DNA of 64,000 bases from Betaproteobacteria bacterium (GTDB lineage Bacteria > Pseudomonadota > Gammaproteobacteria > Burkholderiales > Burkholderiaceae_C), in contig JADIZZ010000003.1 of assembly GCA_016704535.1 (NCBI GenBank), positions 510,535 through 574,534 on the forward strand. Direction: 5' to 3'. Below, piece after piece: positions 50,385-61,212 of the stretch (position 1 is its first letter; each line of letters begins with the position of its first letter). Made by a program: the position numbers and the translations under genes. The notes under the pieces are model-generated. The model was given only the letters and a program-made list of their open reading frames with translations. It made no database searches and had not been told where the DNA came from.

Positions 50385-51284
50385 TCAGCCACCCGCCGCA
50401 CGCTCCGGCCAGGTGGCCAAGAGCAGCCCCGCCACCGCCAGCACGAAGGCGGCCACGTGCGCGCCGCCGAAACTTTCGCCCAGGACCACGATGCCCACCA
50501 CCGCCGCACTCACCGGCAGCAGCACCGTGAAGACGCCGGCGCGTGACGAGGGCACATGGCGCAGGCCCTGCATCCACAGCCACACCGTCACCATGCTGGC
50601 AGCGATGGCGTAGAAGCCCAGCAGCGCCCAGAGCCCGGGGCTGATGCCGCTGAAGTCGAAGGACCAGGCCTGCCACAGCCCGAAGGGCGTCACCAGCGCC
50701 AGGCCCCACAGGTTGATGAGCGCGCTGATGCGGCGCGGCGAGACGTTGCCGGTGAGTCGCTTGCCGATGACCACGTAGCTGGCCTCGCACACCACCGCGG
50801 CCAGCAGCAACGCGTAGCCCAGCGGCGAGGCGCTTGCGCCTGCCGACGCGTCATCCCGCGCCAGCGCCAGCAGGGCGATGCCCGCCGCCGCGCAGGCAAT
50901 CGCTGCCACCACGCGCGGCCGGATGCGTTCACCGAGGAACAGGCGCGACAGCACCGCGACGGCGGCGGGGATCGCCGCCATCGTCACGCCGGCGGCCAGC
51001 GCCGACGTGAGCATCACGCCGTAGAGCATGCAGATGCTGAAGAGGAAGTTGCCCAGGAAGCTCTCCCAGAACAGCAGCCGGCGATCGTGCGGCGACAGCG
51101 GCGCGTCGCCCGGCCGTCGCTGCACCCAATGCGCCATCGCCACTGCCGCAATGCCGAAGCGCAGCCAGGCCAGCAGCAGCACCGGGAAGGCGGCCACCAA
51201 CAGCTTGCTCAGGCCGACATAACTGCCTACCAGCGCCATGCTGGCGGCCAGGCTCAGGTAGGCCCAGGTGGGTGGCTGCGGCAT
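50385..51284 (-). CDS. EamA/DMT-family transporter
   Basis: A 299-residue inner-membrane protein with ten hydrophobic segments arranged as two EamA repeats (MALVGSYVGLSKLLV in the first, SYVVIGKRLTGNV in the second). Its ATG follows the stop of the upstream glutamine-synthetase-like gene directly, with no gap, so it belongs to the polyamine-related transcription unit. It may export an amine or amino-acid product such as a gamma-glutamylated compound; that is an inference from context. DMT substrates cannot be predicted from sequence. Confidence 0.8.
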   Translation of the reverse strand: MPQPPTWAYLSLAASMALVGSYVGLSKLLVAAFPVLLLAWLRFGIAAVAMAHWVQRRPGDAPLSPHDRRLLFWESFLGNFLFSICMLYGVMLTSALAAGVTMAAIPAAVAVLSRLFLGERIRPRVVAAIACAAAGIALLALARDDASAGASASPLGYALLLAAVVCEASYVVIGKRLTGNVSPRRISALINLWGLALVTPFGLWQAWSFDFSGISPGLWALLGFYAIAASMVTVWLWMQGLRHVPSSRAGVFTVLLPVSAAVVGIVVLGESFGGAHVAAFVLAVAGLLLATWPERAAGG

Positions 51285-52610
51285 CTAGAAGGCTGCGGCG
51301 TAACGCTCGAGTTCCCAGGGGCTGACGTGGCGTGCGAATTCGATCCACTCGACGCGCTTCAGGCGAAGGAACTCCTGCGTCAGCGTCTCGCCCAGGGCGT
51401 CGCACACCACCTCGTCGCCTTCCAGCGCGTCCAGCGCTTCGGCCAGCGACTGCGGCAGCAGGCCCAGGCCGTGGGCGCGCACCTGGGCCGGCGTCCAGGT
51501 GAAGAGGTCGGCGGTGATGGCGGGGCCAGGGTCGAGGCCGCGGGTGATGCCGTCCAGGCCCGCGGCGACGAGCGCGGCCGTGGCCAGGTAGGGGTTGGCG
51601 CTGGCGTCGGGCACGCGCCATTCGAAGCGGCCGGGCAGGGTGCGCACGGCGGCCGTGCGGTTGTTCGGGCCATGCGCGATGGTGGCCGGCGCCCAGGTGG
51701 TGCCGCTGAGCGATTCACCCACCGTCAGCCGCTTGTAGCTGTTGACGGTGGGCGCGGCCAGCGCGCACAGCGCCGGCGCGTGCGCCAGTACGCCGGCGAC
51801 GAACTGGCGGCCGAGCAGCGACAGGTCGCTGCCGTCGTCGTCGGCCGCGAACAGGCTGCGTTCACCCTGCCACAGCGAGACATGGAAGTGCAGCCCGCTG
51901 CCCGGCTGGTTGGCGAAGGGCTTGGGCATCATGGAGAACACCATGTCGCGCGCTTCGGCCAGCGCATGTGCGGCCAGCTTGAAGAGCATCAGGCGATCGC
52001 AGCTCAGCAACGCCTCGCCGTAGGCGAAGTTCAGCTCGTACTGGCCGTGGGCGTCTTCGTGGTCGATCTGCAGCACGTCCAGACCGCAGCCCACAAGGGT
52101 GTCATGCAACGCGTGCAGGAAGTCCATCTGCCGCGGCAGCGACTTCAGGTCGTAGGACGGTTTGTCGAGGCGATCGTGGTCGTCGGCGGGCCGCCAGTGT
52201 CCTCCTTCACCCCGCCGCAAGAGAAAGAACTCGGGCTCGATGCCGGTGCGCAACTGCCAGCCACGTCCGGCCAGCCGCGCCAGTGCGCGTCTGAGCACCT
52301 GGCGCGGGCAGGCTTCGAAAGGCTGGCCGTCGACGAAACCGTCGCCGACGATGCGCGCCACGCCGGGCATCCACGGCAACGGCTGCACGGTGGCGGTGTC
52401 GCCGCGCGCGTAGTACTCGGCGCGCGGCCCGGTGCGCGGTAGCCCGGTGCCCCAGATCGACGGCCCTGCGAAGCCTGCGCCCAGCGTCAGCACGCCGTCC
52501 AGGTGGGTCAGCGGCACGAGCTTGCCCTTGGCCACGCCGTGCATGTCGGTGAACTGCACCAGCAGCGTGTGCACGCCCTGGGCGTGCAGGTTCTCGCGCA
52601 AGACGTTCAT
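51285..52610 (-). CDS. Glutamine-synthetase-family ligase (type III / GlnT-like)
   Basis: A 441-residue enzyme of the glutamine-synthetase fold: an N-terminal beta-grasp domain, the metal and ammonia-site stretch EPEFFLL, QIDHEDAHGQYELNF, GSGLHFHVSLW and APTVNSYKRL, and the late Arg-containing GPNNRTAAVR and RFEWRVPDASANPYL. It lacks the adenylylation-loop Tyr context of housekeeping GlnA. Next to puuC- and potFGHI-type genes it probably gamma-glutamylates an amine. The ATG overlaps the aldehyde dehydrogenase stop (ATGA). Confidence 0.8.
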   Translation of the reverse strand: MNVLRENLHAQGVHTLLVQFTDMHGVAKGKLVPLTHLDGVLTLGAGFAGPSIWGTGLPRTGPRAEYYARGDTATVQPLPWMPGVARIVGDGFVDGQPFEACPRQVLRRALARLAGRGWQLRTGIEPEFFLLRRGEGGHWRPADDHDRLDKPSYDLKSLPRQMDFLHALHDTLVGCGLDVLQIDHEDAHGQYELNFAYGEALLSCDRLMLFKLAAHALAEARDMVFSMMPKPFANQPGSGLHFHVSLWQGERSLFAADDDGSDLSLLGRQFVAGVLAHAPALCALAAPTVNSYKRLTVGESLSGTTWAPATIAHGPNNRTAAVRTLPGRFEWRVPDASANPYLATAALVAAGLDGITRGLDPGPAITADLFTWTPAQVRAHGLGLLPQSLAEALDALEGDEVVCDALGETLTQEFLRLKRVEWIEFARHVSPWELERYAAAF

Positions 52611-54064
52611 GCCGACTCGATGCGCAGCCAGGTCGTCTTCAGCTCGGTGTACTTGTCGAAGGCGTGCAGGCTCTTGTCGCGGCCGTTGCCGCTTTGCTTG
52701 ACACCGCCGAAAGGCACGGTGATGTCGTCTTCGTCGTACTGGTTCACGTGCACCGTGCCGGCGCGCAGCGCGCGCGCCACGCGGTGGGCGCGGTTGAGGC
52801 TGTCCGTCCAGACGCTGGCCTGCAGGCCGTAGGCACTGGTGTTGGCCAGCAGCACGGCTTCAGCTTCGTCGCGGAAGCGGATCACCGAGAGCACAGGGCC
52901 GAAGATCTCCTCGCGCGCGATCGTCATGTCGTTGCCGACGCAGTCGAAGACGGTCGGCTCGACGTAGCAGCCCCCGGTTTCGGCCAGGGCCTGCCGGCCG
53001 CCGGTGACGCAGCGCGCACCTTCATCCATGCCGGCCTGGATGTAGCCCAGCACCGTGGCCATCTGCGCCGTGTCGACGAGTGCGCCCATCTCCGTGGCGG
53101 CGTCCAGCGGGTCGGCGGGCGCGTACTGCGGCGCCTGCGCCGCGACGGCAGCGACGAAGTCGTCGGCGATGCTCTCGTGCACCAGCACCCGCGAGGGCGC
53201 GTTGCAGCTCTCGCCCTGGTTGAAGAACATGCTGCCGGCGGCAGTGGCCGCGGCTCGGGGCAGGTCGGCGAAGTCGGGGAAGACGACGAAGGCGCTCTTG
53301 CCGCCGAGTTCGTTGTAGATGCGCTTGAGGTTGCTGCGGCCCGAATACTCCAGCATGCGGCGGCCGGTGCGCGTGCTGCCGGTGAAGCCCAGGGCGTCGA
53401 CGTCCATGTGCAGCGCCAGCGCCTCGCCGGCCTCGTGGCCGAAGCCCGGCACGACGTTGAACACGCCCGGCGGCAGGCCGGCGTCCAGCGCCAGTTCGGC
53501 CAGGCGCAGCGCCGTCAGCGGGCTCTTCTCGCTGGGCTTGAGCACCACCGAGTTGCCTGCCGCCAGCGCCGGTCCCAGCTTCCAGGCGGCCATGATCATC
53601 GGGTAGTTCCAGGGCACGATGGCGCCCACCACGCCCACCGGTTCACGCGTGATCAGCGCCAGCGCGTGGCGCCCGGTGGGCGCGATCTCGTCGTAGACCT
53701 TGTCCACCGCCTCGGCATACCAGGCGATGCAGCGGGCCGTGCTGGGCACGTCGACACTCAGCGCATAGCGGATGGGCTTGCCCATGTCCAGCGTCTCCAG
53801 CAGTGCCAGTTCGTCGCGTGCGGCGAGGATCTTCTCGGCGAAGGACTGCAGCACCCGCTTGCGTACGGCTGGCGGCTGGTGAGCCCAGCGGCCGTCGTCG
53901 AAGGCCGTGCGTGCGCCGGCGACGGCGCTATCGACGTCGGCAGCGCCGCCGCGCGCCACGGCGCCGAGCACCCGGCCGTCGATGGGTGAGACGGTGTCGA
54001 AGGTCTCGCCACTGGCCGCCGCGCGGCGCTGGCCGTCGATGACGCAGCGGCCGTCGATGCGCAC
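52607..54064 (-). CDS. puuC: Aldehyde dehydrogenase, PuuC-type
   Basis: An approximately 485-residue NAD(P)-dependent aldehyde dehydrogenase. The catalytic Cys lies in NQGESCNAPSR, the general base in NELGGKS, and the cofactor site in GFTGSTRTGRRM; FGGVKQSGNGRDKS is the typical C-terminal signature of the PuuC/betaine-aldehyde group. In the Puu pathway it oxidises gamma-glutamyl-gamma-aminobutyraldehyde. The start is uncertain: GTG 54064 is the first standard codon, but family alignment suggests about 10 more residues (W-H-A-R-A-R-E before it), and no ATG or GTG exists upstream before the preceding gene. Confidence 0.85.
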   Translation of the reverse strand: MRIDGRCVIDGQRRAAASGETFDTVSPIDGRVLGAVARGGAADVDSAVAGARTAFDDGRWAHQPPAVRKRVLQSFAEKILAARDELALLETLDMGKPIRYALSVDVPSTARCIAWYAEAVDKVYDEIAPTGRHALALITREPVGVVGAIVPWNYPMIMAAWKLGPALAAGNSVVLKPSEKSPLTALRLAELALDAGLPPGVFNVVPGFGHEAGEALALHMDVDALGFTGSTRTGRRMLEYSGRSNLKRIYNELGGKSAFVVFPDFADLPRAAATAAGSMFFNQGESCNAPSRVLVHESIADDFVAAVAAQAPQYAPADPLDAATEMGALVDTAQMATVLGYIQAGMDEGARCVTGGRQALAETGGCYVEPTVFDCVGNDMTIAREEIFGPVLSVIRFRDEAEAVLLANTSAYGLQASVWTDSLNRAHRVARALRAGTVHVNQYDEDDITVPFGGVKQSGNGRDKSLHAFDKYTELKTTWLRIESA

Positions 54065-54156
54065 CTCGCGGGCGCGGGCGTGCCAGCCGGTGCTCAGGGG
54101 AGGGCCGGCCCGCCTGCGGTTGGCCGATGCCGGGCGCCGCCCGGCGCAGTGTGCGA

Positions 54157-55560
54157 TCAGAAGCTCACGACCATCGATGCGCCCAGCAGGTGGTTGGTCT
54201 TGCTGTAGCTGGTGCCGGTGTCGTTGACGAACACGGGCTGGCTGGCGCTGTCGAGTCGGTACTCGGCCTTGAAGGTCGCGTTCTCGTTGACGCGGTAGTT
54301 CAGCCCGAAGCTGAGTGCGGTGCGGTTGGTGCCCACGGCCTCGCCCTTGGCGTAGCTGCCGTCGGCCAGCACGCCGCGGCCGATGCCGTTGATGCCGTCG
54401 TCGAAGCTGTAGCCGAGCAAGCCGCCGCCGTTCCTCTTGTTCTCGATGTAGTCGGCGCGCACCACGCCTTCCAGCCGCGGTGTGAACTTGTAGGCCGCGG
54501 TCGCCGAAAGGCCCCACCAGCGCGCGTCGCGCAGCTGGCCGTCGCTGTTGAAGATCGCGGCAGCCTTCTGCTGGCCGTAGCTGACCTGGCCGAACAGCGA
54601 CCAGTCGCCGCGGATGTAATAGGCGTCGAACTCGATCAGGTGGATGGCCGTGTTCCTGCCGGCGCTGTCGAAGCCCGTCTCGGTGCTTGGATCGAGCGGG
54701 TCGGTGAGGTAGGTGCCCGATGTCGCGGCGTCGTTATAGGCCTTGCCGTGCAGGCCGCTGAAGCCGAAGCCGTCGAACTCGCCCTTCGAGTAGTCGACGC
54801 GGTAGATCAGTACCGGTTCCTTGTTGCCCGGGGTCTCGCGCGCGGTGTTGAAGTTGGCCAGGCCGACTCGCGTCCACCACTTGCCGCTCTTCATGTCCAT
54901 CACCGCGCCGGTGTAGGCGGTGGGCGCCATGAAATCGAACAGCAGGTTGTGCGTAATGAGCTTGTTGCCGGCCGGCAGCGTGATCTCGTAGCCTGTCCAG
55001 TCGGGGATCTGGCCCAGCCACAGCCGCGTCTGCAGGTCACCCAGCGGGATCGACACCGAGGCCTCGTGCACGATGGAGCCGCTGTTGACCAGCGCGCCAG
55101 TGCCGCGCTCGGGTGCCAGCGTCAGCTTCCACTTCGTGCCGCTCTCGGTTTCCTTCTCGAAGTCGATCACCAGCATGCCGAAGTAGCTGTTGTCGTAGGT
55201 GTAGCGTGCATCGCCGTTGTTCAGGAAGACGAAGCTGGCATTGTTCTGGCGCTTGTTCCAGATGTAGGTCGGGTCCATCTGGCCGGTGATCTTCAGGCCC
55301 TTGAAGCCCTGGTCGGCGAAGTTGTCCTGCAGAGACTCGGTCTTCACCGCGATGCGGTTCAGTTCGCGCGCCTGTTCGGGCGTCATGCCCCATTGGCCGG
55401 GTGCCGGTGCCGCGGGCGCGGCCTGCAGTTTCTGTTCGAGCTGCTGCACCCGGTCGCGCAGCGCACGCAGTTCCTTCAGAAGGTCCTCGTTGCTCTGGGC
55501 GACGGCGGGGAAGGCAGCGGCCAGCGCCAGGGCGCATGCAGTTGGGGCGAAGCTCTTCAT
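54157..55560 (-). CDS. Outer-membrane channel-like protein (DUF3138-like)
   Basis: A 467-residue exported protein: signal peptide MKSFAPTACALALAAAFPAV plus AQ, a short coiled coil (EDLLKELRALRDRVQQLEQK), then a beta-rich barrel of about 400 residues with many alternating aromatic strands (FKAEYRLDSASQ, SALFGQVS-type strands). It ends in MVVSF, the terminal Phe recognised by the BAM machinery. The combination of leading coiled coil and barrel resembles Burkholderiales DUF3138 proteins. Its position inside the polyamine cluster suggests a role in polyamine entry across the outer membrane. Confidence 0.75.
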   Translation of the reverse strand: MKSFAPTACALALAAAFPAVAQSNEDLLKELRALRDRVQQLEQKLQAAPAAPAPGQWGMTPEQARELNRIAVKTESLQDNFADQGFKGLKITGQMDPTYIWNKRQNNASFVFLNNGDARYTYDNSYFGMLVIDFEKETESGTKWKLTLAPERGTGALVNSGSIVHEASVSIPLGDLQTRLWLGQIPDWTGYEITLPAGNKLITHNLLFDFMAPTAYTGAVMDMKSGKWWTRVGLANFNTARETPGNKEPVLIYRVDYSKGEFDGFGFSGLHGKAYNDAATSGTYLTDPLDPSTETGFDSAGRNTAIHLIEFDAYYIRGDWSLFGQVSYGQQKAAAIFNSDGQLRDARWWGLSATAAYKFTPRLEGVVRADYIENKRNGGGLLGYSFDDGINGIGRGVLADGSYAKGEAVGTNRTALSFGLNYRVNENATFKAEYRLDSASQPVFVNDTGTSYSKTNHLLGASMVVSF

Positions 55561-55619
55561 GGGTTCTCCTTCGTTCCTGGGGAATCGGGGTGCGGTGGTT
55601 GTTCGGGCTGACGAGGGTC

Positions 55620-56467
55620 TCAGGCCTTGGCCGCGGCAGCCATGTCGCGCTGGCGCTGGCGTTCGGCTCGGGCAATGAGGTAGCTGGCGACGACGACGCC
55701 GATCGAGACCATGATGATGATGAGCGTGGCCACGGCGTTCACGCTCGGGTTCAGACCCAGACGCGCACGCGAGAAGATCACCAGTGGCATCGTCGTGCTG
55801 CCCGGGCCCGAGAGAAAGGCCGACAGCACCACGTCGTCGAGCGAGAGCGTGAAGGTCAGCAGCCAGGCCGAAACCAGGCTCTGCGCGATGAGCGGCAGCG
55901 TGACCAGCCAGAACACCTGGTGCGGGCGCGCGCCGAGGTCCATCGCGGCTTCCTCGAGCTGCGGGTTCATGTCCAGCAGGCGCGACTGCACGACCACCGT
56001 GGCGTAGGCCATGCCCAGCAGCAGGTGGCCGAACCAGATGGTCATCATGCCGCGCTCGGGGAAGCCCATGATGCGCGCTGCACGCTCACCAGCATCAGCA
56101 GCAGCGACAGGCCCACCACCACCTCGGGCATCACCAGCGGCGCGTTGACCATGCCGCTGAACATCGTGCGCCCCCAGAAGCGCTTGTACTTGACGAGCGC
56201 AAAGGCCGCCAGCGTGCCCAGCACCACCGAGCCGCAGGCGGTGAGGAAGGCGATCTTCAGGCTCAGCCACAGGCCGGCCAGCATCTCGGTGTCGCTGGCC
56301 AGCGCCACGTACCACTTGAGCGTGAAGCCGCGCCAGACGTTGGGGATGGGCGAGTCGTTGAACGAGTAGATCACCAGTGCCACGATGGGCACGTAGAGGA
56401 ACAGGTAGCCCGCGCCCAGCCAGCCGTGACCGAACCAGCGGTAGAAGTGGGCGGCCTTGAGCTTCAT
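55620..56467 (-). pseudogene. potI: Polyamine ABC transporter permease PotI, frameshifted
   Basis: Codons from ATG 56467 (MKLKAAHFYRWFGHG) read in one frame through LLLMLVSVQR. The rest of the permease (IMGFPERGMMTIWFGHLLLG, the EAA loop AAMDLGARPHQVFWLVTLP and the last helices) is in another frame to 55620. An extra GC dinucleotide in GTGCAGCGCGCATCATGG (about 56070-56087) explains it; removing one GC restores a continuous PotI of about 280 residues. Either the importer lost one permease or the base call is wrong in this GC run. It follows PotH in the operon. Confidence 0.85.
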
Positions 56468-56498
56468 GCGTGCCTACGCAGGGCCGCCCCAAGGAGGC

Positions 56499-56541
56499 AA
56501 GCCCCCCCGGGGGGTGGCGAACGAAGTGAGCCTGGGGGCTT
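56499..56541. repeat. GC-rich inverted repeat between potH and potI
   Basis: AAGCCCCC (56499-56506) pairs with GGGGGCTT (56534-56541), enclosing a C7G6 run and the segment GGCGAACGAAGTGAGC. The phrase 'CCGGGGGG..GGCGAACGAAGTGAGC' looks like a dispersed intergenic repeat of Burkholderiales genomes. Between two genes of one operon it could act as a partial terminator or mRNA stabiliser. Confidence 0.45.
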
Positions 56542-57473
56542 CATGGACGTTCCTGCGCTTCGGCCTGGTACTTGTTGAACAGGGCCAGCGGCACGATGAT
56601 CAGCAGCACCATCACGACGGCCACGCTGCCGGCCATGGGCCAGTCGTTGTTGCTGAAGAACTCGTCCCACAGCACGCGGCCGATCATCAGCGTCTCGGGG
56701 CCGCCCAGCAGTTCGGGGATCACGAACTCGCCGACGCAAGGAATGAACACCAGCATGCTGCCGGCGATGATGCCGGCCTTGGACAGCGGCACGGTGATCT
56801 TCCAGAACGCCGTCCACGGGCTCGCGCCCAGGTCGGCCGCAGCCTCCAGCAGCCGCAGGTCCATCTTCGCCAGGTTGCCGAACAGCGGCAGGATCATGAA
56901 GGGCAGGTAGGTGTAGGTCATGCCCAGCACCAGCGAGAAGGGCGTGTGCATCAGCTTGCCCGGCGCCGAGATCAGGCCCATCGCCAGCAGCAACTGGTCC
57001 AGGCCCAGGTCGACGATGAGGTCGGCCACCCAGCCGCCTTCGGTGAGCAGGCCGCGCCAGGCGTAGACACGCAGCAGGAAGCTCGTCCAGAAGGGCAGCA
57101 TCACCAGCATCAGCAGCGCCGGCTGCAGCGTGGCCTTGGCGCGCGCCATGAAGTAGGCGAAGGGGTAGCCGATGACCAGGCACAGCACCGTGGTGGCAGC
57201 GGCGTACTGCAGGCTCGCGAGGTAGGTCTTGAAGTACAGCGAGTCCTGGGTGATGAAGATGTAGTTGCTGAACTTCAGCGACAGCGACAGCACGCCATCG
57301 GAATAGGTGAACAGGTCCTTGAAGCTGACCGTCTCCATCTCCGAGACGCTGATCTTGCCGACGATCAGGAAGGGCAGCAGGAAAAATGCCAGCAGGAAGG
57401 CGAAGGGAATCGCGATCACCAGACCGCGGCCGCTGAAGACCTGCTGCAGGCGTTGCATGGCGCTGCCCTGCAT
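56541..57473 (-). CDS. potH: Polyamine ABC transporter permease PotH/PotB-type
   Basis: A 310-residue inner-membrane permease with about six helices. It has the EAA loop LEAAADLGASPWTAFWKITVPLSK and the family blocks MLPFWTSFLLRVYAW and PCVGEFVIPELLGGP. It follows the ATPase stop immediately (TGA then ATG). Together with PotI it would form the channel for putrescine or spermidine. Because potI is frameshifted here, PotH may be without a partner unless that shift is an error. Confidence 0.9.
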   Translation of the reverse strand: MQGSAMQRLQQVFSGRGLVIAIPFAFLLAFFLLPFLIVGKISVSEMETVSFKDLFTYSDGVLSLSLKFSNYIFITQDSLYFKTYLASLQYAAATTVLCLVIGYPFAYFMARAKATLQPALLMLVMLPFWTSFLLRVYAWRGLLTEGGWVADLIVDLGLDQLLLAMGLISAPGKLMHTPFSLVLGMTYTYLPFMILPLFGNLAKMDLRLLEAAADLGASPWTAFWKITVPLSKAGIIAGSMLVFIPCVGEFVIPELLGGPETLMIGRVLWDEFFSNNDWPMAGSVAVVMVLLIIVPLALFNKYQAEAQERP

Positions 57474-58595
<1,122 letters not shown>

Positions 58596-58618
58596 GAGGC
58601 GGGGTCCGTGTGCGGCGT

Positions 58619-59719
58619 TCAGAGGCCCGTCTTGAAGGACGTGTAGGTGCGCGTCATCAGGCGGCGCAGGTCGTTGTTCAGCGAGTCGGGCGGGATCATC
58701 TTGCCCAGGTCGGCCGGTGCCAGGAACACGGTAGGGTTGCTGGCCACCTCAGGCTTGACGAAGGCCTTGGACGCGGCGTTCGGGTTGGCGTAGAAGACCT
58801 TGTTCGTCAGGCCCGCATGCACCTCGGGGCGCATGACGTAGTTGATGAACTTGTGCGCGTTGCCCGGCCGTGGTGCATCGGCGGGAATCACCATGACGTC
58901 GAAGAACAGCAGGCCGCCCGTCTTCGGGATCAGCGCCTGGATGTTCTGGCCGCTCTTGTTGTCGATGGCGCGCTGGCGTGCAATGTTGATGTCGCCGCTC
59001 CAGCCCAAAGCGACGCAGATGCTGCCGCCGGCCATGTCGTTGATGTAGCCCGAGCTGCTGAAGAGCGTGACGTGGGGGCGAACGGATTTCAGCAGCTGCG
59101 CCGCGGCGCCGTAGTCGCTGGGGTTCTTGCTGAACGAGGGCTTCCCGAGGTAGTGCAAGGCGGCGGGCACGACTTCGCTGGCGCTGTCGAGGAAGCTCAC
59201 GCCGCAGCTCTTGAGCTTGCTGATGTACTCGGGCTTGAAGACCAGGTCCCAGACGTTGTCGGGCATCGGCGTGCTGCCCAGCGCGGCCTTGACCTTGTCG
59301 ACGTTGATGCCCACCGTGGTGAAGCCCCAGAGCCAGTTCACCATGTACTCGTTGCCCGGGTCCATGCGCGCCAGCTGGGCTTGCACGGCGGGGTCGAGGT
59401 TCTTCAGGTTGGGCAGCTGTGCCTTGTCCAGCTTGCGCAGCAGGCCGCCGTCCATCTGCAGCTTGGCCCAGTTCGAGCTGGGCATCACGATGTCGTAGCC
59501 CGTCTTGCCGGCCACCAGCTTGGCGTGGACGATCTCGTTGTTGTCGAAGTTGTCGTAACGGACCTTGATGCCCGTTTCCTTCTCGAAGTTGCGCAGCGTG
59601 TCTTCGGCGATGTAGTCCGACCAGTTGTAGATGTTGAGCACCTTCTCCTCTTCCTGCGCCACGGCAAGCGTGGTGACGAGGGCCAGGGCCAGGGTGGACA
59701 GGATCGACTTGGAATTCAT
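58619..59719 (-). CDS. potF: Polyamine-binding periplasmic protein PotF/PotD-type
   Basis: A 366-residue periplasmic binding protein with signal peptide SILSTLALALVTTLAVAQ. The signature VLNIYNWSDYIAEDTLRNFEK is followed by GYDIVMPSSNWAKLQ, NWLWGFTTVGIN and the ligand-site region GWSGDINIARQRA. These match PotF-type putrescine or SpuD/SpuE-like polyamine binders; Trp and Asp residues in this fold contact the amine. GGAGG lies just before the ATG (preceding CCTGGAGGTTGTCCGA). Confidence 0.92.
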   Translation of the reverse strand: MNSKSILSTLALALVTTLAVAQEEEKVLNIYNWSDYIAEDTLRNFEKETGIKVRYDNFDNNEIVHAKLVAGKTGYDIVMPSSNWAKLQMDGGLLRKLDKAQLPNLKNLDPAVQAQLARMDPGNEYMVNWLWGFTTVGINVDKVKAALGSTPMPDNVWDLVFKPEYISKLKSCGVSFLDSASEVVPAALHYLGKPSFSKNPSDYGAAAQLLKSVRPHVTLFSSSGYINDMAGGSICVALGWSGDINIARQRAIDNKSGQNIQALIPKTGGLLFFDVMVIPADAPRPGNAHKFINYVMRPEVHAGLTNKVFYANPNAASKAFVKPEVASNPTVFLAPADLGKMIPPDSLNNDLRRLMTRTYTSFKTGL

Positions 59720-59802
59720 TCGGACAACCTCCAGGGCTTCTTAGGGGCGGTTCGGACAGACGGGGTGAAGTCTAGCAACGGGTGGCGCGGGCCTGGCCTG
59801 AT

Positions 59803-61199
59803 TCAAAGCAGCCAGCCCTCGCGCTGCGCATCGGCCAGCGTGAGGTCGAGGCAGCGGCGGATCAGCGCCACCATCTCGTCGATCTGCGCGCGCGTGATGA
59901 CCAGGGGAGGGGCGATGATCATGCGGTCACCGACGGCGCGCATGATCACGCCCTCGCGGAAGCAGTGGCCGCGGCAGACCATGCCGATGCCCACCGACCC
60001 ATCGAAGGCCGTGCTGTCCTTGGGGTTCTCGGCCTTGTCCTTCACGAGCAGCAGCGCTCCCATCAGGCCGCAGGTCTCGGCGTCACCCACCAGAGGGTGC
60101 CCGGCCAGCTGCGCAAACGCTTCAGCAAGATACGGGCCGACGTCGTCGTGCACGTGCTCGACGAGTTTCAGTGAACGGATGAGCCCGATGTTGGCCAGCG
60201 CCACCGCGCAGGCCACCGGGTGGCCGCTGTAGGTGTAGCCGTGGTTGAACTCGCCGCCCTGCTCGATCAGCACCTCGGCCACGCGTTCGCCGACCATCAC
60301 GCCGCCCAGGGGCACGTAGCCGCTGGTGACACCCTTGGCGAACGTGATCAGGTCGGGCTGGAAACCCATCGTCTCGCAGCCGAACCACCGGCCGGTGCGG
60401 CCGAAGCCGCAGATGACCTCGTCGCTGACGAGCAGCACGCCGTACTTGTTGCAGATGCGCTGCACCTCGGGCCAGTAGGTCGAGGGCGGGATGATCACGC
60501 CGCCGGCGCCCTGCACCGGCTCGCCGATGAAGGCGGCCACCTTGTGCGCGCCGATCGACAGGATGCGTTCTTCCAGCCAGCGCGCAGCCACCAGCCCGAA
60601 CTCGTCGCGGGTCATGCCCTGCGGCCGGCCGTGGTCCCACCAGTAAGGCTGCTCGATGTGGCTGATGCCGGGAATGGGCAGCCCGCCCTGCGCGTGCATG
60701 CCGCTCATGCCGCCCAGCGAGGCGCCGGCCATGGTGCTGCCGTGGTAGGCGTTCTGGCGGCTGATGAGCACGTGCCGTTCGGGCTGGCCCAGCACGTCCC
60801 AGTAGCGGCGCACCATGCGCACGATGGTGTCGTTGCCCTCGCTGCCGCTGCCGCTGAAAAAGACGTGATTGAACTGCGGCGGCGTCACCTCGCTGAGCAC
60901 CTCGGCCAGCTCGATGGCCGGCGGCGTGGCAGTCTGGAAGAAGGCGTTGTAGAAGGGCAGCGTCTGCATCTGCCGCGCTGCAGCGTCCACCAGCGCCTGC
61001 TGGCCGTAGCCGACGTTGACGCACCACAGCCCGCTCATCGCGTCGAGGATCTTGTGGCCGTCGCTGTCCCAGAGGTAGATGTTGTCGGCGCGCGAGATGA
61101 TGCGCGACCCCTTCTTCGCCAGGCTCTGGAAGTCGGTGAAGGGGTGAAGGAAGTGCGCCGCGTCGGCGGCCTGCCACTCTTGTGTCGTGGGCGGGTCAT
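59803..61199 (-). CDS. Polyamine:pyruvate-type class III aminotransferase, N-terminal frameshift suspected
   Basis: A fold-type I PLP aminotransferase of the putrescine/SpuC group. It has GSGSEGNDTIVRM, the PLP Asp in LLVSDEVICGFGRTG and the Schiff-base Lys in ITFAKGVTSGYVPLGG. Conserved N-terminal sequence (EWQAADAAHFLHPFTDFQSL, then IISRADNIYLWDSDGHKILD) lies upstream of the first in-frame ATG at 61038, but no start codon exists in that frame. The ATG at 61199 (M-T-R-P) is one base out of register; one added base near 61188 would give a normal 465-residue protein. It transfers the amino group of putrescine or a similar amine to pyruvate. Confidence 0.8.
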
Positions 61200-61212
61200 G
61201 GCGGGGCTGCTT

